Part shown: positions 51,894 to 61,692 of the stretch, piece by piece
How the letters are laid out: each line of letters opens with the position of its first letter
Position numbering within the stretch: the stretch's first letter is position 1
Origin: Anabaena minutissima FACHB-250
Lineage (GTDB): Bacteria > Cyanobacteriota > Cyanobacteriia > Cyanobacteriales > Nostocaceae
DNA: 64,000 bases
Assembly (NCBI RefSeq): GCF_014697125.1
Contig: NZ_JACJRG010000003.1
Span: forward strand, 62,001-126,000
Reading direction: 5' to 3'
Notes under the pieces: model-generated
Database searches by the model: none
What the model was told of the DNA's origin: nothing
What the model saw: only the letters and a program-made list of their open reading frames with translations
Program-made: the position numbers and the translations under genes

Positions 51894-54125
51894 GTGATTA
51901 GTGGAATATTAAACAGACTCAAAAGTGCGTTCATCCAAGATAAAAGTTACCGTGACACCAGTTTTAATCAGCACTGGTGGCAAATAATTTTGGTGACTAC
52001 TCTAGGGGTTACGACTTTAGTTTGGGTCAGTCGGGAATTGAAATGGTTGCAGTCTTGGGAGTTGAAAGCCTATGATCAGATGTTGCGATCGCGTCCTGTA
52101 GAACCACCAGATCCACGCATACTAGTAGTAACAATTACCGAAGAAGATTTAGCCCAAGAAAAATGGCCTTTGTCAGATACCACTATTAACAAACTCTTAG
52201 CCAAATTAGAATCTCATCAACCCCGTGTCATTGCTCTAAATATTTACCGCCCGACGCAAAACAATTTAGCCAATGGTTTAGAAAATCCTCACCATATTAT
52301 TGGCACTTGTTTGTTTAGCAGTATGGATAGGTCGGAAATTCCAGCCCCAGCCAATTTACCACCTGAGAATATTGGTTATAACGATTTAATTCCTGACAGT
52401 CAGGAAGACCAAATTATTCGCCGTGCTTTATTATTTTCTGAGCCAACAGACAAAAATTGTGCTACACAATTTTCATTTGCTGCTTTAGCAGCAATTAACT
52501 ATCTCGAACAAGCTGATATTAATGTCGATTTTATTGAACCCCAGAATTTCCATCTCGGCAAAACTATCTTCCCCATTCTCTCAGCTAATTCCGGTAGTTA
52601 CCAAGATATCAATGCGCGTGGTTATCAAATCCTCCTAAATTACCGCCATCCCAACAACTTGGCTCAAACAGTTACTCTTACTCAAGTTCTGAACAATCAA
52701 GTTAACCCCAATTGGGTCAAAGATAAACTAGTAATTATTGGTACAACAGCCGCCAGTGTTCATCCTGGGTTATATACACCCTACACTGCCTCATCTAAGC
52801 AACCAACTAGAACACCTGCGGTTTTTATCCACACCCAGATAGCTAGTCAACTCCTCAGCACAGTCTTGGATGAACGACCCCTAATTTGGTATTGGCCTGA
52901 CTGGGTAGAACTAATTTGGCTTGGGGGTTGGTCATTAGTGGGGAGCGTGTTGGGATGGCGACTGCGACATCCTTTGTTATTGGTAGTAGTGGGAGGTACA
53001 GCCTTAGCTGGTTTGGTAGGGATATGTGCTGGTTTGTTTCTCCAAGCTGGATGGCTTCCCCTGATTCCTCCAGTTTTAGCTTTAGTTATGAGTAGCGTGA
53101 GTGTCATGAGCTACACAACCTATAGAACACAGCAGCAAACCAAGGTCATACTGCTGCAAGTGGAACAACAACAAGCAGCAATTGAGCAGTTAAATATGCT
53201 CTTACAAGAAACTCAAGCAACTACAGCTACTACAGCACTTCATGACCTACATTCTCACAAAGATTCAGCTAATGTCACCCCAGAAAAAAATACTGGCGAC
53301 TTCTTTTTAAGTGGTCGTTATCAAATTATTTCAGTGATTGCATCGGGGGGATTTGGTCGCACTTATTTAGCCCAAGATACCCAAAGACCAGGAAACCCTA
53401 GTTGTGTCGTGAAACAGTTAATGCCCGCCCGTCGAGATACCAAATTTTTACAAGTTGCTCGCAGGTTATTTAATGCTGAAGCAGAGATTTTAGAAGTGTT
53501 GGGTAAACATCAACAAATTCCCACACTTTTTGCTTATTTTGAAATAGGCGAAGAATTTTATTTGATAGAAGAATACATTCCTGGACATACATTAAATGAG
53601 GAATTACCCCCTACAGAAAATATCAAGAGTGAAGCTTTTGTGATTGCTATGCTCAAAGAAGTTTTAGAAGTTTTGGCATTTATACATGAGCATCGGGTAA
53701 TTCATCGAGACATTAAACCAACAAATATTATTAGGTCTGCTAAAGATAATCGATTAGTATTAATTGATTTTGGTGCAGTGAAATTAATGCAGCCAGTAAG
53801 CAGCGAAGAAACAGAATTAGCTACGGTTGCCATCGGGACGCGGGGATATGCACCGCCAGAGCAATTTGCTGGTCATCCCCGTTTAGCTAGTGATATTTAT
53901 GCTCTCGGTATGATGGGGATTCAAGCATTAACGGGGATATCACCCCAAGAACTCCAACCAGACCCTGAAACAGGTAATGTGATGTGGAGAGAAGCCGCAG
54001 AAGTCAGTGTAGAATTAGCAGAAATTTTAGATAAGATGGTGCGCTATCATTTTAGCGATCGCTATCAATCAGCTAATGCTGTATTGCAAGATTTGAAGCA
54101 AATTGCTGATTTAATATATTCATAA
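51894..54125 (+). CDS. CHASE2-domain serine/threonine protein kinase
   Basis: A 743-residue membrane receptor kinase. A membrane segment (about 27-44) leads to a CHASE2 extracytoplasmic sensor (about 60-330, with DPRILVVTITEEDL and DKLVIIGTTAASVHPG), then about three transmembrane helices (335-410). A coiled region precedes the kinase (about 480-740): Gly loop ASGGFGRTYLAQD, Lys507, HRDIKPTN (Asp606), DFG in LIDFGAVK, and GYAPPEQF. It is a Hanks-type kinase as in many Nostoc proteins. GTG start at 51894. The signal it senses is unknown. Confidence 0.9.
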   Translation: MISGILNRLKSAFIQDKSYRDTSFNQHWWQIILVTTLGVTTLVWVSRELKWLQSWELKAYDQMLRSRPVEPPDPRILVVTITEEDLAQEKWPLSDTTINKLLAKLESHQPRVIALNIYRPTQNNLANGLENPHHIIGTCLFSSMDRSEIPAPANLPPENIGYNDLIPDSQEDQIIRRALLFSEPTDKNCATQFSFAALAAINYLEQADINVDFIEPQNFHLGKTIFPILSANSGSYQDINARGYQILLNYRHPNNLAQTVTLTQVLNNQVNPNWVKDKLVIIGTTAASVHPGLYTPYTASSKQPTRTPAVFIHTQIASQLLSTVLDERPLIWYWPDWVELIWLGGWSLVGSVLGWRLRHPLLLVVVGGTALAGLVGICAGLFLQAGWLPLIPPVLALVMSSVSVMSYTTYRTQQQTKVILLQVEQQQAAIEQLNMLLQETQATTATTALHDLHSHKDSANVTPEKNTGDFFLSGRYQIISVIASGGFGRTYLAQDTQRPGNPSCVVKQLMPARRDTKFLQVARRLFNAEAEILEVLGKHQQIPTLFAYFEIGEEFYLIEEYIPGHTLNEELPPTENIKSEAFVIAMLKEVLEVLAFIHEHRVIHRDIKPTNIIRSAKDNRLVLIDFGAVKLMQPVSSEETELATVAIGTRGYAPPEQFAGHPRLASDIYALGMMGIQALTGISPQELQPDPETGNVMWREAAEVSVELAEILDKMVRYHFSDRYQSANAVLQDLKQIADLIYS

Positions 54126-54266
54126 TCTGAATTATTGCTGAGAAAGTGGTGAAAACTATCTTGCAAATTCCCTGGAAATTTTCAGCCAAGCTTTAAGACT
54201 GCATCACTTAAGACTGACTAAGTACCGTAATACTAAAAGCAGTCTACTAAAGCAACTTATACACCT

Positions 54267-55682
54267 ATGCAGCAAGCGTCTCATCCCGCAGTCATCCTGG
54301 GTGGTGGCTTCGCTGGGCTGTTCACAGCTTTACACTTAAGCCAACAAAATTACTCCCATCCGATTATTTTAATTGAACAGCGCGATCGCTTCAGTTTCAA
54401 ACCCTTATTATATGAACTGTTAAGCGGCGAACTCCACAGCGAGCAAGTTTATCCCCGATACAGAGAACTTTTAGCTGGTAGTAATGTCAACTTTGTACAG
54501 GATACACTTCTATCTATTGATCTACACCGACAGCAAGTTAGGTTAGCTTCTGGTGAAAATTTTAACTATAGTAACTTAGTGTTAGCACTGGGGAGCAAAA
54601 CCACCTACTTTAATACTCCGGGTGCGGCAGAATGTGCGATGCCGTTGACATCTGGGGAACAAGCGATCGCACTCCGCAAACACTTGCGCCACAGACTACA
54701 TCAAGCCATCCAAACTCAAGACATAGCTCGCCGTCGCTTACTGCTGACTGTTGCCATTATTGGAGCAGGGCCAGCTGGGATTGAACTGGCTTGTACCTTA
54801 GCCGATTTATTACCCATTTGGTACGACGAATTGGGCGGTGATGCTAGCGAAGTTCAGGTAGTCTTAGTCAACCGCAGCCGAGAAATTCTCAAAGGTGATG
54901 TTAATAGCCATTTACGTTGCACAGCCCAACGTGCGCTAAAAAATCGGGTGATTCCTGTAGATTTTTTATTTGATGCAGCTGTCACTCAAATTACAACCAA
55001 CGGCGTAGAGTACAAACAAAACAAGCAAACAAAGGTTTTACCAGCCGGCACGATCGCTTGGACGGCTGGAACTGCTCCCCATCCTTTATTGATGGAGTTA
55101 CCTGTCCCCAACAACCGAGGACGGCTACTGGTGACACCAACTTTACAACTTCCAGATTTCCCCGAAGTGTTGGCGGCGGGAGATTGTGCCACAGATAGCG
55201 ACAATCCCCAACCACCTACAGCCCAAGTCGCCTATCAACAAGGAATTGCGATCGCGCAAAATCTCAAGCGCATGAGGGAAGGTAGACCCAGTATTCCTGT
55301 AGAAATCCAAATGCGCGGGACTTTGATGAAACTGGGACTAAATGAAAGTGTGGCGAACTTATTCAACAAAGTCCAAATCAAAGGACAAGCCGGTCATTTG
55401 ATTCGCGAAGCAACATATCTACAACTCTTACCCAACTCTACCCATAATCGCAAAGTCACCACCGAATGGTTGACCGAAGAATTATTTCAGCGCGATCGCT
55501 CCATTACCCATATGCAACTCGGACAAACCCCGTTTCTGTCTGGAATTGCCACTACTGCGGCGGCACTAATTTTAGCTACCCCTCTCGTTTGGCGTGCTGC
55601 TCAACCTACCCAATTTCAACAAAACCTCAGTTGGTCAGGCATCCCAACATTACTAAATCACCTTACACCCCCTTCTCGATAA
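54267..55682 (+). CDS. Type II NADH dehydrogenase-like FAD oxidoreductase (NDH-2)
   Basis: A 471-residue two-dinucleotide-fold flavoprotein. The FAD loop is VILGGGFAGLFTALHLS (Gly12-Gly17) and the NAD(P) loop VAIIGAGPAGIELACTLADL (about 163-180). VLAAGDCATDSDNP holds the late FAD Asp. The C-terminal segment (FLSGIATTAAALILATPLVW) is a membrane helix. It would pass electrons from NAD(P)H to plastoquinone without pumping protons. First of a tight group with a DoxX-like and a GMC gene. Several paralogs exist in cyanobacteria, so ndb letter is not assigned. Confidence 0.87.
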   Translation: MQQASHPAVILGGGFAGLFTALHLSQQNYSHPIILIEQRDRFSFKPLLYELLSGELHSEQVYPRYRELLAGSNVNFVQDTLLSIDLHRQQVRLASGENFNYSNLVLALGSKTTYFNTPGAAECAMPLTSGEQAIALRKHLRHRLHQAIQTQDIARRRLLLTVAIIGAGPAGIELACTLADLLPIWYDELGGDASEVQVVLVNRSREILKGDVNSHLRCTAQRALKNRVIPVDFLFDAAVTQITTNGVEYKQNKQTKVLPAGTIAWTAGTAPHPLLMELPVPNNRGRLLVTPTLQLPDFPEVLAAGDCATDSDNPQPPTAQVAYQQGIAIAQNLKRMREGRPSIPVEIQMRGTLMKLGLNESVANLFNKVQIKGQAGHLIREATYLQLLPNSTHNRKVTTEWLTEELFQRDRSITHMQLGQTPFLSGIATTAAALILATPLVWRAAQPTQFQQNLSWSGIPTLLNHLTPPSR

Positions 55683-55733
55683 GTTCTCTTAATTTCTCTG
55701 CGTAAAAAAATCTTGATCTTTGGGAATTTAACT

Positions 55734-56249
55734 ATGAAATACCTACTCAACCTCCGCACAGCTTTCATCGTCAATCGCGTCACAATGGGCGTTTTCTTTT
55801 TGATTTCCGGTATTGCCAATTACTTAAATTTCAGTGTTCCTAACGGTTTCTACCAAACAGTCCTAACTCAAAAACTGCAAATTATTGGCCCGGGAATTCC
55901 ACCAGGATGGGAAGGGATAGGCTCTTTACCTGGGTTAATCGCTATTCCCTACGGTTGGTTACTACCTTTAGCCGAAATTGTGTTGGGTGCATTGTTTGCG
56001 CTTAACTATTGGGTGCGGTGGACAGGTTTATTGCTAATACTCATAACCTTTAGCATCATTTTGGCATTTGGTATTATCCCCGCCGGTACTTTGTTTCCCA
56101 ATGGCGCAGAAAGTTTTAACAAGAACATCCTATTTATGACTTTGATTTGGATGTGCATTGCTTATGATGCTTACGAACAGAAAATGAGCCGTCGTCGCAC
56201 TCAAGCATCGGCTGATTATAGTCTTACTCCATCGGTTGATGATATGTAA
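55734..56249 (+). CDS. DoxX-like small membrane protein
   Basis: A 171-residue protein with four hydrophobic segments (about 14-35, 65-85, 90-112 and 128-145). FFLISGIANYLNF near the N-terminus and LLPLAEIVLGALFALNYWVRWTG follow the DoxX pattern of a short Gly/Glu helix followed by a charged loop. DoxX proteins accompany quinone-reactive oxidoreductases, which fits its place between the NDH-2 and GMC genes. The ATG at 55734 is preferred over a TTG at 55713. Family assignment is by membrane pattern and context. Confidence 0.65.
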   Translation: MKYLLNLRTAFIVNRVTMGVFFLISGIANYLNFSVPNGFYQTVLTQKLQIIGPGIPPGWEGIGSLPGLIAIPYGWLLPLAEIVLGALFALNYWVRWTGLLLILITFSIILAFGIIPAGTLFPNGAESFNKNILFMTLIWMCIAYDAYEQKMSRRRTQASADYSLTPSVDDM

Positions 56250-56306
56250 AACATCACACGGAAATATAGAAAGTATTACTGTCAACTAAACTCTGGAGAA
56301 GATGTT

Positions 56307-57863
56307 ATGACTACTGCACACTACGATTTAATTATTATTGGTACTGGTGCGGGTGGTGGAACGCTGGCTTATAAGCTTGCTCCCACTGGGAAGCGGATTT
56401 TAATTCTGGAACGTGGTGCTTTTTTACCTCGTGAAAAAGCTAACTGGGATACGGTGGAAGTAGTACAGAAAGACCGTTATCACACTCATGAAGTTTGGTA
56501 TGACCACAAGGGAAATTCTATTTATCCTGGTACGGGTTATTTTGTCGGTGGTAATACTAAAGTTTATGGTGGTGCGCTGTTTCGGTGGCGGGAACAAGAT
56601 TTTGAGCAGGTAATTCATAAAGGGGGAATTTCACCGGAATGGCCACTGAAATACCGTGATTTTGCACCTTACTATACTGAAGCTGAGAAACTTTACGAAG
56701 TACATGGTAAGCGGGGTTTAGATCCCACTGAACCTGCTGCAATAGAAGATTATCCCTATCCGGCTATTCGTCACGAACGGCGTATTCAAGAGATTCATGA
56801 CTCGCTCAAAGACGAAGGTTATCATCCGTTTTATCTCCCACTGGCGATTAAACTCAATGAAGTAAACCGTCATTTGAGTGCTTGTATTCGTTGCGATACT
56901 TGTGATGGTTTTCCTTGCTTAGTGGATGCAAAAGCTGATGCAGATGTGAATTGTGTGCGTCCAGCAGAACAGTATGATCATGTCACTCTGATGACTGAGG
57001 CTAAAGTAAAACGTCTACATACAAGTCCTTCTGGACGAGAAATTACGGCGGTGGAAGTTGAAATTGATGGGGAAATTCTTTTCTTTTCTAGTGATATTGT
57101 AGTCGTTTCTTGTGGGGCGATTAATTCAGCTGCTTTATTGTTGCGTTCAGCTAATGAGCAACATCCCAATGGCTTGGCAAATAGTTCTGATCAGGTGGGA
57201 AAGAACTTCATGAAGCATCAGAACGGAGCGATGATTGGGGTGAGTTCAAAATCAAATTTGACTACATTTCAAAAAACCTTAGCCATCAATGATTTTTACT
57301 GGGGTGATGAAGATTTTGATTATCCAATGGGTCATGTGCAGTTACTAGGTAAAGTAAATGCAGATATGATTGCCCAAGAATCACCATCAATTTTGGGATT
57401 ATCGTTTAGGGAAAGACATACATTTGAGGCGATCGCTAATCACTCGGTAGACTGGTGGTTAACTGCGGAAGATTTGCCTGATCCCCATAATCGCGTCACA
57501 CTCCGGGATGATTCTATTCAGTTGCACTACACCGAAAACAACACCGAAGCCTACAATCGTCTAGTCAATCGTTGGACACAGCTATTGAAGAAAATTGGTT
57601 GTGGTGAAAGAATTATTCCCGCCTCTTTCTATTTCCGCAAAAAACTACCGTTGCAAGGTGTCGCGCATCAGTGCGGTACTTGTCGTTTTGGTGAAGATGC
57701 TCAAACTTCTGTCTTAGATATTAATTGCCGCACCCATGACATCGATAATTTATATGTGGTTGATGGTAGTTTCTTTCGTTCCAGTGCTGCTGTTAACCCA
57801 ACTTTGACAATAATTGCTAATGCTTTAAGAGTAGGTGAGCATTTAATTGAACGTATGGGTTAA
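56307..57863 (+). CDS. GMC-family FAD oxidoreductase
   Basis: A 518-residue glucose-methanol-choline type oxidoreductase. The FAD loop is YDLIIIGTGAGGGTLAY (Gly12-Gly17), followed by LILERGAF. A central GGNTKVYGGALFRWRE matches the GMC signature region. A Cys-rich stretch CIRCDTCDGFPC (residues about 193-204) is unlike most GMC enzymes and could bind a metal or cluster. The C-terminus has HQCGTCRFG and NLYVVDGSFFRSSAAVNPTL, where His and Asn are the usual catalytic pair. GGAGAA lies 7 nt upstream. Substrate unknown, probably an alcohol or sugar; electron acceptor perhaps the membrane quinone pool. Confidence 0.88.
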   Translation: MTTAHYDLIIIGTGAGGGTLAYKLAPTGKRILILERGAFLPREKANWDTVEVVQKDRYHTHEVWYDHKGNSIYPGTGYFVGGNTKVYGGALFRWREQDFEQVIHKGGISPEWPLKYRDFAPYYTEAEKLYEVHGKRGLDPTEPAAIEDYPYPAIRHERRIQEIHDSLKDEGYHPFYLPLAIKLNEVNRHLSACIRCDTCDGFPCLVDAKADADVNCVRPAEQYDHVTLMTEAKVKRLHTSPSGREITAVEVEIDGEILFFSSDIVVVSCGAINSAALLLRSANEQHPNGLANSSDQVGKNFMKHQNGAMIGVSSKSNLTTFQKTLAINDFYWGDEDFDYPMGHVQLLGKVNADMIAQESPSILGLSFRERHTFEAIANHSVDWWLTAEDLPDPHNRVTLRDDSIQLHYTENNTEAYNRLVNRWTQLLKKIGCGERIIPASFYFRKKLPLQGVAHQCGTCRFGEDAQTSVLDINCRTHDIDNLYVVDGSFFRSSAAVNPTLTIIANALRVGEHLIERMG

Positions 57864-58073
57864 TGTGCATAAAAATATCCAGAATTGTAAGTGATCATCT
57901 GTTAAGTTTGGAAATTACACAGTCTGATTATTGACTGTTGACTGTTAACCGTCAGCAGTCAACAGGGTTAATTTTTTCATAAAATTATATTTGATTACTT
58001 TTCAGTATTTTTACTACAACAATATTTCTCTATCACATACTAAAAAGGTAGATACAGGCATAAATTAACAGTT

Positions 58074-58754
58074 ATGAAAATCACTATAAATTTAACAGCA
58101 TCTCTCAATGAAATTTGCCATATTTATTTACAAAATGGAATCATTTCTAGTCATGCACATTCATTAATTGTTAAATCTATTAATGAATTAATTTTATCAG
58201 GTATTGTTAAGCAAAGTTTAAAAGTAGGTGATATTGTTCCTAACTTTATTCTACCTAATGCTTTCGGTCAACCAATAGAATTACAAAATCTACTAGCTAG
58301 TGGTGCTGTCGTTATTTCCTTTTTTCGAGGTCATTGGTGTCCTTTGTGTAGCTTGGAACTAGAAGCACTCCAGCAAGCATTACCAGCAATCCAGACATTA
58401 GGAGCAGCACTAATTGCTATTTCACCTCAGACCCCCCACTATACTACATTAACTGTAGAGAAGCAAGAAATAACGTATGAAGTATTGAGCGATCGCCGCA
58501 ATGATGTCGCGCGTCAGTTTGGGATTGTATTTCAAATCCCAGAGTATTTAAGACCAGTATTTCAAGAGCAAGGCCATGTCTTACCTAAATACAATGGAGA
58601 TGAATCTTTTGAACTACCAATTCCAGCTACATTTGTAGTTTCTCAAGAGGGAAAAGTCGTGTATGCTTTTGTTGATCCAGATTATACTAAGCGGTTAGAT
58701 CCAATTGAAATTGTGAGTATTCTGAGAAATATTTCTGTAGTCAGCACAAACTAG
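58074..58754 (+). CDS. Peroxiredoxin-like AhpC/TSA-family protein
   Basis: A 226-residue thioredoxin-fold protein. After an N-terminal helical extension (1-48) come VGDIVPNFILPNAFGQPIEL and the active site FFRGHWCPLC with Cys89 and Cys92; LIAISPQTPHYTTLTVEK and EVLSDRRNDVARQFGIVF follow. The CPLC pair gives a CxxC thiol site rather than the single peroxidatic Cys of Prx. It probably reduces peroxides or disulfides in the cytosol; its electron donor is unknown. Stand-alone, with no ribosome site obvious. Confidence 0.85.
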   Translation: MKITINLTASLNEICHIYLQNGIISSHAHSLIVKSINELILSGIVKQSLKVGDIVPNFILPNAFGQPIELQNLLASGAVVISFFRGHWCPLCSLELEALQQALPAIQTLGAALIAISPQTPHYTTLTVEKQEITYEVLSDRRNDVARQFGIVFQIPEYLRPVFQEQGHVLPKYNGDESFELPIPATFVVSQEGKVVYAFVDPDYTKRLDPIEIVSILRNISVVSTN

Positions 58755-58840
58755 AATATTCATTTGACGTGATGTATATTACGAATAAATACTGTTATTG
58801 TATTCAGGAATAAAGACCGACAGGCGTTTAACGGTAATAA

Positions 58841-61540
58841 TCATTCATCGTTAACCTGCTCCATTTCTGTTTCTTGATTTTGCGCCTCATACTCACCAAA
58901 TTCCTGAATTAATTTAGCAACTAACCCTGTCCATCCTGTTTGATGACTTGCACCAATACCCGCTCCATTATCACCATGAAAATATTCATAGAATAAAATC
59001 AAATCTCGCCAATTGGGGTCTGTTTGAAACTTTTGTGTACCACCATAAGCAGGACGCTCACCAGCAGAATTTTTTAAGAAAATGCGAGTTAATCTTTGAG
59101 ATAATTCTATTGCAACTTCCCAAAGTGTCATCATTTGACCAGAACCAGTAGGACATTCTACTTTAAAATCATCCCCTAAGTAGTAATAAAATTTTTGCAG
59201 TGATTCTATCAGTAAATAATTGACTGGAAACCAAATCGGCCCACGCCAGTTAGAATTACCCCCGAATAAACCACTACTAGATTCAGCAGGTTCATAATCT
59301 ACACGAAATTGATTCCCGTTTACATTAAAAGTGTAGGGATGTTCAGCATGGAAGCGAGATAAAGCGCGAATACCATAGGGACTGAAAAACTCACTTTCAT
59401 CTAGCATTTTTTGCAAAATACTTCTCAGCTTATCTCTGGAAACAATTGCTAGTAATCTTGTTGCACCTATACCTTTGGTTTCCATACAAGCTACATTTTG
59501 CCGCAAGTCAGGGCGATTTTGGATAAACCATTCTAACCGCTTTTTAAAACCGGGAAGCATTTTTAAAGTGTCTGGTTCAATTATTTCAATCGCAAATAGA
59601 GGTATTAATCCTACCATTGACCGCACTTTTAAAGTAATCTGTCTTTCCGGTAAATGCAGCACATCATAGTAAAAACCATCTGACTCATTCCACAAACTGG
59701 CTTCCATTTCGCCAATTTTATTCATCGCATCAGCTATGTACAGGAAATGCTCAAAGAATTTAGTAGCGATATCTTCATAAACTGGATTAGTCTTGGCTAA
59801 TTCTAGCGCGATCGCTAACATATTTAAACAATACATTCCCATCCAACTTGTACCGTCCGATTGGTTAATATATCCGCCTGTAGGTAAAGCTGTACTCCTG
59901 TCAAATACACCAATATTATCTAATCCTAAAAATCCCCCTTGAAAGACGTTATTACCCTCAGCATCTTTGCGATTTACCCACCAAGTAAAATTGAGCATCA
60001 GCTTTTGAAATACTCGTTCTAAAAACTGTCTATCTGCTCTACCATAAATTTTCTGCTCAATCTTATAAATCTGCCAAGTTGCCCAAGCATGAACAGGGGG
60101 ATTTACATCACCAAAAGCCCATTCATAGGCGGGAATTTGCCCATTGGGGTGCATATACCATTCCCGCGTTAAAACATCTAATTGGTACTTGGCAAAATCT
60201 GGGTCAATCATGGCCAAAGGAATGGTGTGAAATGCTAAATCCCAAGCTGCAAACCAGGGATATTCCCACTTATCTGGCATAGAAAGAATATCTTCATTAT
60301 AGAGATGAAACCATTCTTTGTTTCTACCATTGCGGCGTTCTGGTGGTGGCGGTGGATTGTGGCGATCGCCTTTCAACCAATCCTCAACAATATAATGGTA
60401 AAATTGCTTACTCCACAACATCCCTGCAAAGGCTTGACGCTGCACATTCCGCATATCTTCACTAAGATTAAATGGCGTAATGCGTTGATAAAATTCCTCA
60501 GCTTCTTGCTGGCGTTGACTAAAAATTTGATCAAACTCTTGCCCAATTGGTTCAATTAAACTTCCTAAATCACAAAGTCGCAATTTGATAATTTTAGTTT
60601 CACCTGGGTTAACTGTTATCACATAATTAGCAGCCGCTTTTGTGCCAATTTTTTCAGAATTAACTGCGGATTTTTGATTATTTACAATATAGTCATTAAT
60701 CCCATCTTTAACATAAGTAGACTCATGAGAGTAACCAAATAATCGCTGATAGTTAGTTTCATTTTCTGTAAATAAAACTTCTGTGGCTTGCTGACAATAT
60801 AACCATCTTTTCCCTAAAGTTTCATGTAACGCTGTTATAGTCTGAAAACCATCACCTGATATTACTTCTTGTAAAACAGGTTTATTTTTGTCTCCATTCC
60901 AAGACCAAGTATTGCGAAACCAGAGAGTAGGTAATACATTGAGCGTCTTAGCTTCTGCACCCCGGTTAATGACCTTGATTTGAATCAAAATATCTTCAGC
61001 AGTATTTTTGGCATATTCGACAAACACATCAAAATATTTGTCATCATCAAATACACCTGTATCTAACAATTCAAATTCTGGTTTTTGACGATCGCGGTTT
61101 TGATTCTCTGCAACTAATTGGGAGTACGGAAAGGCTGTTTGAGGATATTTATACAACGCCTTCATGTAAGAATGAGTCGGGGTACTATCTAAATAAAAGT
61201 AACATTCCTTAACATCTTCGCCGTGATTACCTTCATTCCCTGTCAGCCCAAAAAACCGTTCTTTGAGGATAGCATCTTCACCATTCCATAGAGCGATCGC
61301 AAAACAAAGACGTTGATGATTATCAGAAATGCCAAAAATTCCATCTTCACCCCAACGGTAAGCGCGTGAACGAGCCTGATCATGGGTGAAATAATCCCAA
61401 GCAGTCCCATGAGAACTGTAATCTTCGCGCACCGTTCCCCACTGGCGATCGCTTAAATAAGGCCCCCATCTCCGCCAATGGGCTACGTGATGCGAAGCCT
61501 CTTGTAATCTAATTTCTTCTTGGGTTAGATTTGCCATCAT
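58841..61540 (-). CDS. GH63-like glucosidase / MGH1-type glycoside hydrolase
   Basis: An 899-residue (alpha/alpha)6-barrel hydrolase of the GH63/MGH1 type. The start [30 protein letters not shown] is family-typical; [14 protein letters not shown] and [13 protein letters not shown] follow, then [16 protein letters not shown] and the late acidic block SNGA-type segment around 760-790. It probably removes glucose residues from oligo- or polysaccharides; no signal peptide. Gene 61693-63678 on the same strand encodes a debranching enzyme and lies 152 bp upstream in transcription order, so both may act on storage glucans. Exact substrate unknown. Confidence 0.82.
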   Translation of the reverse strand: MMANLTQEEIRLQEASHHVAHWRRWGPYLSDRQWGTVREDYSSHGTAWDYFTHDQARSRAYRWGEDGIFGISDNHQRLCFAIALWNGEDAILKERFFGLTGNEGNHGEDVKECYFYLDSTPTHSYMKALYKYPQTAFPYSQLVAENQNRDRQKPEFELLDTGVFDDDKYFDVFVEYAKNTAEDILIQIKVINRGAEAKTLNVLPTLWFRNTWSWNGDKNKPVLQEVISGDGFQTITALHETLGKRWLYCQQATEVLFTENETNYQRLFGYSHESTYVKDGINDYIVNNQKSAVNSEKIGTKAAANYVITVNPGETKIIKLRLCDLGSLIEPIGQEFDQIFSQRQQEAEEFYQRITPFNLSEDMRNVQRQAFAGMLWSKQFYHYIVEDWLKGDRHNPPPPPERRNGRNKEWFHLYNEDILSMPDKWEYPWFAAWDLAFHTIPLAMIDPDFAKYQLDVLTREWYMHPNGQIPAYEWAFGDVNPPVHAWATWQIYKIEQKIYGRADRQFLERVFQKLMLNFTWWVNRKDAEGNNVFQGGFLGLDNIGVFDRSTALPTGGYINQSDGTSWMGMYCLNMLAIALELAKTNPVYEDIATKFFEHFLYIADAMNKIGEMEASLWNESDGFYYDVLHLPERQITLKVRSMVGLIPLFAIEIIEPDTLKMLPGFKKRLEWFIQNRPDLRQNVACMETKGIGATRLLAIVSRDKLRSILQKMLDESEFFSPYGIRALSRFHAEHPYTFNVNGNQFRVDYEPAESSSGLFGGNSNWRGPIWFPVNYLLIESLQKFYYYLGDDFKVECPTGSGQMMTLWEVAIELSQRLTRIFLKNSAGERPAYGGTQKFQTDPNWRDLILFYEYFHGDNGAGIGASHQTGWTGLVAKLIQEFGEYEAQNQETEMEQVNDE

Positions 61541-61692
61541 AGCCTTGTACTTTTATTTATTTGCTATCTGGAGTATCCCGTTTTTACCCTAGGTGTAGCT
61601 GAAGTTTTAATTAAATTCACGAGAAAGATTAGTAAGTAAAAATCTAGAAGAAACTCAGGAAAAACTAATGTTAATTTTCCAACACTCCGCGT

